NCBI RefSeq assembly: GCF_050753345.1
Contig: NZ_JBLZFX010000006.1
Coordinates: forward strand, 50,205-114,204
Length of the DNA stretch: 64,000 nucleotides
Direction: 5' to 3'
DNA from: Alkalinema pantanalense
Lineage (GTDB): Bacteria > Cyanobacteriota > Cyanobacteriia > Leptolyngbyales > Leptolyngbyaceae
Shown here: piece by piece, positions 58,728 to 64,000 of the stretch
How positions within the stretch are numbered: position 1 is the stretch's first letter
Layout: each line of letters starts with the position of its first letter
Position numbers and translations under genes: made by a program
The notes under the pieces: generated by a model
Database searches by the model: none
Seen by the model: only the letters and a program-made list of their open reading frames with translations
Told to the model about the DNA's origin: nothing

Positions 58728-61700
58728 ATGAACGAAATGAGCCATGTCATGGGTAACGCAAGTTCAAAATTGAATGCTCCACTGGATTTATCTCCAAGTG
58801 GATATAAAGGCCAACGCTGGCTGGTGGAAGAACGGGATGCCTGTGGCGTTGGCTTCATTACCGATCGTCAGGGTCGGAGCAGTCATGATCTGGTGCAGAA
58901 ATCTTTGATTGCCCTAGACTGTATGGAACATCGCGGCGGATGCAGCGCCGATCAGGACTCCGGCGATGGAGCAGGGGTGATGACTAGCATGCCCTGGGAA
59001 TTGCTCAACCAGTGGAGTGTGGCATCCGGTAAAGACTCCCTAACGATTCAAAATACGGGCGTCGGTATGGTATTTCTGCCCCAGGATGCCGCCCAAGCTG
59101 CGCAGGCTCGCCAGATCACTGAGCAAGTGGTGGCCGAGGAAGGATTAACCCTAGTGGGATGGCGATTGGTGCCTGTGAAGCCGGACGTGCTCGGCATTCA
59201 AGCACGGGACAACCAACCCCAGATCGAACAGGTGATTGTCTCCGCCAGTCAAACAGGCGATGACCTAGAGCAGGTGCTGTACCTCTGCCGCAAACGCATT
59301 GAAAAACAAGCCAAGGCCGTCGGCTTGACGGAACTCTATTTCTGTTCCTTCTCCAACCGCCGCATTATCTACAAAGGCATGGTGCGATCGGCGGTTTTGG
59401 GCGAGTTTTACCAGGATTTAGCCAATCCAACCTACACTGCAACGTTTGCCGTCTATCACCGCCGCTTCAGCACCAACACCCTACCCAAGTGGCCGTTGGC
59501 GCAACCCATGCGCTTAGTGGGCCACAATGGCGAAATTAACACCCTCCTGGGCAACATCAACTGGATGATGGCACGGGAAGCGGATCTCAACCATGACACT
59601 TGGGGCGATCGCATGGCCGATCTCAAACCGATCGTCGATCCAAACAACAGCGACTCCGCCACCTTGGATAACGTGCTGGAACTGATGGTGCGCTGTGGCC
59701 GCAGCCCCATGGAAGCCCTGATGGTGATGGTGCCGGAAGCCTTCCGCAACCAGCCGGATCTGCTGGAGCATCCTGAAATTACGGACTTTTACGAATACTA
59801 CAGCGGCGTTCAGGAAGCCTGGGATGGCCCTGCGTTGCTGGTGTTCAGCGATGGTAAAAAAGTCGGCGCAACCCTCGATCGCAACGGTTTACGACCGGCC
59901 CGTTATGCCATTACCCGCGACGGCTACATTGTGGTGGCCTCGGAAGCTGGAGTTGTTGATCTACCGGAAGCCGACATCATCGAGAAAGGTCGCCTCGGCC
60001 CCGGTGAAATGATTGCCGTGGATCTGGAAACCCAGGAAATTCTGAAGAACTGGGAATTGAAGCAGCGAGTCGCTAGTGAACGTCCCTACGGCGAATGGCT
60101 GAGGCAAAATCGCAAGACACTCCAACTGGAACCTTTCGCAGACAGTCGCACCTACGAAGCGGCTGACCTCCTCCGTCTACAAACCGCCTTTGGTTACACG
60201 GCAGAAGATGTAGACATGATCATCAATGAAATGGGAGCCCAGGGCAAGGAACCCACCTTCTGCATGGGGGATGATGCGCCGTTGGCAGTGCTGTCATCTA
60301 AACCTCGCTTGCTGTACGACTATTTCAAACAGCGGTTTGCCCAGGTGACCAACCCGGCGATCGACCCCCTGCGGGAAAACCTGGTCATGTCCCTCTCCAT
60401 GAGTTTAGGTGGACGGCACAATTTGCTGGAAGCGACGCCCGATCATGCCAAGCTACTGTTCCTGGAAACCCCGGTGCTGGGCGATGCAGAGTTACAAGGC
60501 GTCCGTCAATCCGGCTTCCAAACCGCCACCTTATCCACGCTGTATAGCATCACCGACGGCCCAGCCGGACTGAAGCAAGCGGTGGCAGACCTCTGTCAAC
60601 AGGCAGCGGAAGCGGTGCAAGCGGGGGCAGAAATCCTCATCCTCAGCGATCGGGCTAATCTTCAAGGCCAAACGGCACAGTTGAACGCGGAAACCAGCTA
60701 TATTCCGCCCATGTTAGCCGTGGGAGCCGTACACCACCATTTGATTCGCCAAGGGTTACGGATGAAAGCCTCCTTGGTAGCCGATACCGCCCAGGCTTGG
60801 AGCACCCACCACTTTGCCTGCTTGGTGGGCTATGGAGCCAGTGCCGTTTGTCCCTACCTGGCCCTGGAAGCAGTACGCCACTGGTGGCATGATGGCAAGA
60901 CCCAAAAATTGATGGAAACGGGCAAGCTGAAGGCTGTGAGTCTGATCGGTGCCCAGGCCAACTTCCGCAAAGCCTTGCAGGATGGTCTGTTCAAAATTCT
61001 CTCGAAGATGGGCATCTCCCTCTTAGCCAGCTACCACGGAGCACAAATCTTCGAAGCGATCGGGATTGGCGGCGACCTACTGAATACGGCGTTCTACGGT
61101 ACCGCATCCCGGCTGGGCGGTCTGACCTTGGCGGATTTGGCCAACGAAACGCTATCCTTCCACAGCAAAGCTTTCCCTGAACTGAGCGGCAAGAAACTGG
61201 AAAACTATGGCTTTGTGCAGTACCGTCCCGGTGGCGAGTACCACATGAACAGCCCGGAAATGGCCAAGTATCTCCACAAGGCAGTCGATCAGAAGAGCTA
61301 CGACCACTACGCCCTGTACCAGAAGTACCTGGAAGAGCGGCCTTTGACGGCTTTACGGGATTTACTGGACTTCACCAGCGATCGCGCCCCGATCGACATC
61401 AGCGAAGTCGAGTCAGCAGCGGATATCTGCCATCGCTTTGCCACCGGGGGAATGTCCCTGGGTGCCCTGTCGCGGGAAGCCCATGAAGTGTTGGCGATCG
61501 CCATGAACCGTCTTGGAGCCAAGTCCAACTCCGGCGAGGGCGGCGAAGATGTCGTGCGCTTTAAGGTGCTGGATGACGTGGTGGATGGCGTTTCGCCTAC
61601 CTTCCCCTACCTGAAGGGACTGCGCAATGGAGACACTGCCTGTTCCGCCATCAAGCAAGTGGCGTCGGGTCGCTTTGGCGTCACCCCAGAGTACTTGATG

Positions 61701-63377
61701 AGTGCCAAGCAAATCGAAATCAAGCTGGCCCAAGGGGCAAAACCCGGTGAAGGCGGACAACTCCCCGGCCCCAAGGTCAGCCCCTACATCGCCATGCTGC
61801 GCCGATCGAAGCCCGGTGTGACGCTGATTTCCCCACCCCCGCACCATGACATTTATTCGATCGAAGATTTGGCGCAATTGATTTATGACCTGCACCAGAT
61901 CAACCCGTTGGCTCAGGTTTCCGTCAAACTAGTGGCGGAAGTGGGCATCGGCACGATCGCTGCTGGGGTAGCCAAGGCCAACGCGGATATTATCCAAATT
62001 TCCGGGCACGACGGCGGTACAGGCGCGTCTCCGCTCAGTTCGATCAAGCACGCGGGTAGTCCCTGGGAATTGGGCCTAACGGAAGTGCACCGCACCCTGA
62101 TGGACAATCAACTGCGCGATCGCGTTCTGCTGCGGGTCGATGGCGGCATCAAAACGGGTTGGGATGTCGTCATGGCAGCCCTCATGGGCGGCGAAGAGTT
62201 CGGCTTCGGCTCGATCGCGATGATTGCAGAAGGCTGCATCATGGCGCGGATCTGCCACACCAACAACTGCCCCGTCGGCGTCGCCAGCCAGAAGGAAGAA
62301 CTCCGCAAGCGCTTTACTGGCCTACCGGAGCATGTGGTCAACTTCTTTGTCTTTGTGGCGGAGGAAGTACGTTCCCTCTTGGCACGGCTCGGTTACCGCA
62401 AGCTGGAAGACATCATCGGGCGGGCGGATCTGTTAAAGGTGCGGGAAGGTGCGCAAATCGCCAAAACCCAAGCCTTAGATCTCTCCTTCCTGACCAACTT
62501 GCCCGATACCCGCAGCGATCGCACCTGGTTGCAGCACGCCGAAGTTCATAGCAACGGCCCGGTGCTGGATGATGACATTCTGGCGGATGCTGACCTGCAA
62601 GCCGCGATCGCAAACCAGGGTTCAGTAACCAAACAATTTAAGGCCATCAATACCGATCGCACGATCGCGACTCGTGTTGCAGGTGTGATTGCCAAGCACT
62701 ACGGCAACAACGGTTTTGGCGGACAGATTAATCTCCACTTCACCGGATCGGTGGGCCAGAGTTTTGGGGCCTTTAACCTGCCCTGCATGACGCTGCGCCT
62801 AGACGGGGAAGCCAATGACTACGTGGGCAAGGGGATGCATGGTGGAGAAATCATCATCCATCCTCCCGCAGCCGCCACCTTCGACCCCGCAGAGAGCGTC
62901 ATCATCGGTAACACCTGCCTCTATGGCGCGACAGGGGGCACCCTGTTTGCCAATGGCCGCGCTGGGGAACGGTTTGCGGTGCGGAACTCGGCGGCTCAAG
63001 CGGTGGTGGAAGGCACAGGCGACCACTGCTGCGAGTACATGACCGGCGGCACGATCGTGGTGCTGGGTAAAGTGGGTCGCAACGTTGGCGCGGGGATGAC
63101 CGGCGGTTTAGCCTACTTCCTAGATGAAGATGGCAGCTTCCAAGCGAAGGTCAATCCGGAAATCGTCAGTGTGCAACGGGTGGTCAGCTCAGCGGGTGAA
63201 GCCCAGTTGAAGGATCTGATCCAAGCCCACGCCGATCGCACAGGCAGTCCCAAGGCGAAAGCCATTCTGGCGAACTGGTCAGCCTATTTGCCCAAGTTCT
63301 GGCAAGTGGTGCCTCCCTCGGAGAAGGACACAGCAGAAGCCAATGCAGGTACTGAGAAAGTTGCGAGTTCGGTATAG
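58728..63377 (+). CDS. glsF: Ferredoxin-dependent glutamate synthase
   Basis: A 1549-residue enzyme that makes two glutamates from glutamine and 2-oxoglutarate with reduced ferredoxin. The glutaminase Cys is in EERDACGVGFI (residue 39), so a ~38-residue propeptide is cut off. CMEHRGGCSADQDSGDGAG follows as in plant Fd-GOGAT. The FMN/synthase domain has GAKSNSGEGGEDVVRFKV, and the ferredoxin-loop insert (SPTFPYLKGLRNGDTACSAIKQ) absent from the NADPH enzyme, which identifies the ferredoxin type. The 3Fe-4S cysteines are in CIMARICHTNNC. The C-terminal beta-helix domain closes with GGTIVVLG. It is a light-driven nitrogen-assimilation enzyme. Confidence 0.95.
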   Translation: MNEMSHVMGNASSKLNAPLDLSPSGYKGQRWLVEERDACGVGFITDRQGRSSHDLVQKSLIALDCMEHRGGCSADQDSGDGAGVMTSMPWELLNQWSVASGKDSLTIQNTGVGMVFLPQDAAQAAQARQITEQVVAEEGLTLVGWRLVPVKPDVLGIQARDNQPQIEQVIVSASQTGDDLEQVLYLCRKRIEKQAKAVGLTELYFCSFSNRRIIYKGMVRSAVLGEFYQDLANPTYTATFAVYHRRFSTNTLPKWPLAQPMRLVGHNGEINTLLGNINWMMAREADLNHDTWGDRMADLKPIVDPNNSDSATLDNVLELMVRCGRSPMEALMVMVPEAFRNQPDLLEHPEITDFYEYYSGVQEAWDGPALLVFSDGKKVGATLDRNGLRPARYAITRDGYIVVASEAGVVDLPEADIIEKGRLGPGEMIAVDLETQEILKNWELKQRVASERPYGEWLRQNRKTLQLEPFADSRTYEAADLLRLQTAFGYTAEDVDMIINEMGAQGKEPTFCMGDDAPLAVLSSKPRLLYDYFKQRFAQVTNPAIDPLRENLVMSLSMSLGGRHNLLEATPDHAKLLFLETPVLGDAELQGVRQSGFQTATLSTLYSITDGPAGLKQAVADLCQQAAEAVQAGAEILILSDRANLQGQTAQLNAETSYIPPMLAVGAVHHHLIRQGLRMKASLVADTAQAWSTHHFACLVGYGASAVCPYLALEAVRHWWHDGKTQKLMETGKLKAVSLIGAQANFRKALQDGLFKILSKMGISLLASYHGAQIFEAIGIGGDLLNTAFYGTASRLGGLTLADLANETLSFHSKAFPELSGKKLENYGFVQYRPGGEYHMNSPEMAKYLHKAVDQKSYDHYALYQKYLEERPLTALRDLLDFTSDRAPIDISEVESAADICHRFATGGMSLGALSREAHEVLAIAMNRLGAKSNSGEGGEDVVRFKVLDDVVDGVSPTFPYLKGLRNGDTACSAIKQVASGRFGVTPEYLMSAKQIEIKLAQGAKPGEGGQLPGPKVSPYIAMLRRSKPGVTLISPPPHHDIYSIEDLAQLIYDLHQINPLAQVSVKLVAEVGIGTIAAGVAKANADIIQISGHDGGTGASPLSSIKHAGSPWELGLTEVHRTLMDNQLRDRVLLRVDGGIKTGWDVVMAALMGGEEFGFGSIAMIAEGCIMARICHTNNCPVGVASQKEELRKRFTGLPEHVVNFFVFVAEEVRSLLARLGYRKLEDIIGRADLLKVREGAQIAKTQALDLSFLTNLPDTRSDRTWLQHAEVHSNGPVLDDDILADADLQAAIANQGSVTKQFKAINTDRTIATRVAGVIAKHYGNNGFGGQINLHFTGSVGQSFGAFNLPCMTLRLDGEANDYVGKGMHGGEIIIHPPAAATFDPAESVIIGNTCLYGATGGTLFANGRAGERFAVRNSAAQAVVEGTGDHCCEYMTGGTIVVLGKVGRNVGAGMTGGLAYFLDEDGSFQAKVNPEIVSVQRVVSSAGEAQLKDLIQAHADRTGSPKAKAILANWSAYLPKFWQVVPPSEKDTAEANAGTEKVASSV

Positions 63378-63418
63378 TCCTCACCGTCTAATCGCTCTAT
63401 CCATCCATTAACGGATAA

Positions 63419-63466
63419 CGCCATCCCTCAAAAAAGCCATTAGGCTAGAGGGATGGCGCTTTTTTA
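63419..63466 (+). terminator. Rho-independent terminator after glsF
   Basis: CGCCATCCCTC (63419-63429) and GAGGGATGGCG (63448-63458) pair over 11 bp, followed by CTTTTTTATT. It begins 41 nt past the glsF stop. Confidence 0.92.
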
Positions 63467-63496
63467 TTCGTCGCTTTCACGCCCGTTGATTTCTCT

Positions 63497-63886
63497 ATGG
63501 TTCAGTCTCCATCCAAGTCCATCACCTTAGCGGAATTTCTGAAGCTGCCAGAAACCAAACCTGCCAGCGAATACATTGATGGACAAGTGCTGCAAAAACC
63601 CATGCCGCAAGGAAAACACAGCGTCATTCAGACCGAGTTATCTACGATCGTCAACAGTAGTCTCAAACCCCAGCGAGTGGGCCGAGCCTTTTCAGAGTTA
63701 CGCTGCACCTTTGGGGGTCGATCGAACGTGCCCGATGTCTCTGTGTTCGCTTGGGCAAGAATTCCACGGGATCCAACTGGGGAAATTGCCAATGCTTTCG
63801 CGATCGCGCCGGACTGGACGATCGAAATTCTTTCCCCAGACCAGAGTCAAACCAAGGTCACTAAAAATATTAGACCTCCTGCATGA
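63497..63886 (+). pseudogene. Uma2 family nuclease, cut by an insertion sequence
   Basis: The frame codes for the first ~125 residues of a Uma2 (DUF820) PD-(D/E)XK nuclease, a family with many copies in cyanobacteria. Visible are SITLAEFLKLPETKPASEYI, the Asp in VPDVSVFAW and the Glu in WTIEILSPDQSQTKVTKNI. Normal members are about 180-200 residues; here the frame stops four codons after KVTKNI. The break at about 63872 coincides with the apparent left end of an IS element. The rest of the gene would lie beyond the window. Confidence 0.8.
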
Positions 63887-64000
63887 ATAGTGGAGTGATG
63901 TGCCAGTTAGAGCAGGAGGTAGGAGAATAAGAATGTTGCCCTCAACATTTCTGTGGAGAGAAGATGAGCTACCAAGACCTTGAGTCGCTGTCGGATGGTG
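63874..64000 (+). mobile_element. Left end of an insertion sequence (right part outside window)
   Basis: The sequence changes character at about 63871-63874, inside a Uma2 gene. The first 50 bases hold a 9-bp inverted pair (ACCTCCTGC at 63874-63882, GCAGGAGGT at 63912-63920). A transposase-like reading frame begins at 63964. The TTA before it could be a 3-bp target duplication. The exact end and family cannot be fixed without the right end. Confidence 0.65.
63964..64000 (+). CDS. Transposase N-terminus (partial)
   Basis: The frame starts MSYQDLESLSDG and is open to the window end. That start resembles short-N-terminus transposases of IS5-like elements in cyanobacteria (a start followed by a run such as L.DGEFKRLTGV), but only 12 codons are visible. 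GAGAGA lies just upstream. Confidence 0.5.
   Translation, partial: MSYQDLESLSDG

Noticed and set aside
1..64000. CRISPR array or tRNA/rRNA genes
   Set aside because: I looked for regularly spaced repeats and for T-loop/anticodon patterns in the gaps; the direct repeats found have no unique spacers, and no cloverleaf was recognised.

Overview
The window is a chromosomal segment of an oxygenic cyanobacterium. The evidence is the set of photosynthesis genes (psbX, psbU, ycf66, chlI, vipp1), a ferredoxin-type glutamate synthase, many protein families found mainly in cyanobacteria (DUF3370, DUF1830, DUF3120, DUF1997, TIGR03279, TIGR03960), and very frequent GCGATCGC (HIP1-like) octamers in most genes. 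I cannot name the genus from sequence alone. I found no rRNA, tRNA or CRISPR array.

Layout. 1-7.5 kb: 3' part of lepA (cut by the window edge), a GAF histidine kinase, a zinc-ribbon protein plus YggT pair, psbX, ycf66, folB and a secreted prolyl oligopeptidase. 7.6-10.6 kb: an accessory patch poor in HIP1, with a ParE-type toxin that carries a one-base frameshift next to an intact antitoxin, a pentapeptide-repeat protein, and two small coupled genes of unknown function. 10.6-19.4 kb: DUF3370 protein, MORN protein, a vipp1-DUF393-MEKHLA gene cluster, an Rpn-family nuclease, and a GH30-like lipoprotein paired with a membrane alpha/beta hydrolase. 19.5-38.4 kb: mostly housekeeping metabolism, with cobH, dapB, clpS-CPBP protease, a B12-type radical SAM enzyme, nadB, psbU, an FHA-adenylate cyclase, uppP, a PDZ/radical SAM protein, an orphan urea-type binding protein, chlI and dapL. 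39-48.7 kb: a STAS protein and a set in cyanobacteria-typical order (TIGR03960 radical SAM, rne, rnhB, DUF1997, pheA, LON-domain protein). 48.9-54 kb: the str operon on the minus strand (rpsL-rpsG-fusA-tuf-rpsJ). 54-63.4 kb: an IscA-like protein, a cupin, a phosphodiester glycosidase and the ferredoxin-dependent glutamate synthase. The right edge holds a Uma2 nuclease gene cut off by the left end of an insertion sequence.

How the genes work together. dapB and dapL belong to the diaminopimelate/lysine branch and, with uppP, feed cell-wall synthesis. rne and rnhB handle RNA. The str operon with lepA supplies translation factors. psbX, psbU, chlI, vipp1 and ycf66 serve the photosynthetic membrane. 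glsF is the nitrogen-assimilation step fed by photosynthetic ferredoxin.

Notable beyond annotation: (1) the frameshifted toxin beside an intact antitoxin; (2) an IS-interrupted Uma2 gene; (3) a strong terminator about 390 nt downstream of cobH, suggesting an uncharacterised small RNA; (4) an RNase HII whose Gly-Arg-Gly motif reads Gly-Leu-Gly; (5) a chlI terminator lying inside the end of the convergent coding region; (6) many intergenic spacers carrying 11-19 bp perfect or near-perfect direct duplications, often just after a stop codon. I saw no clear new multi-gene defence system; the best accessory candidates are in the 7.6-10.6 kb patch.
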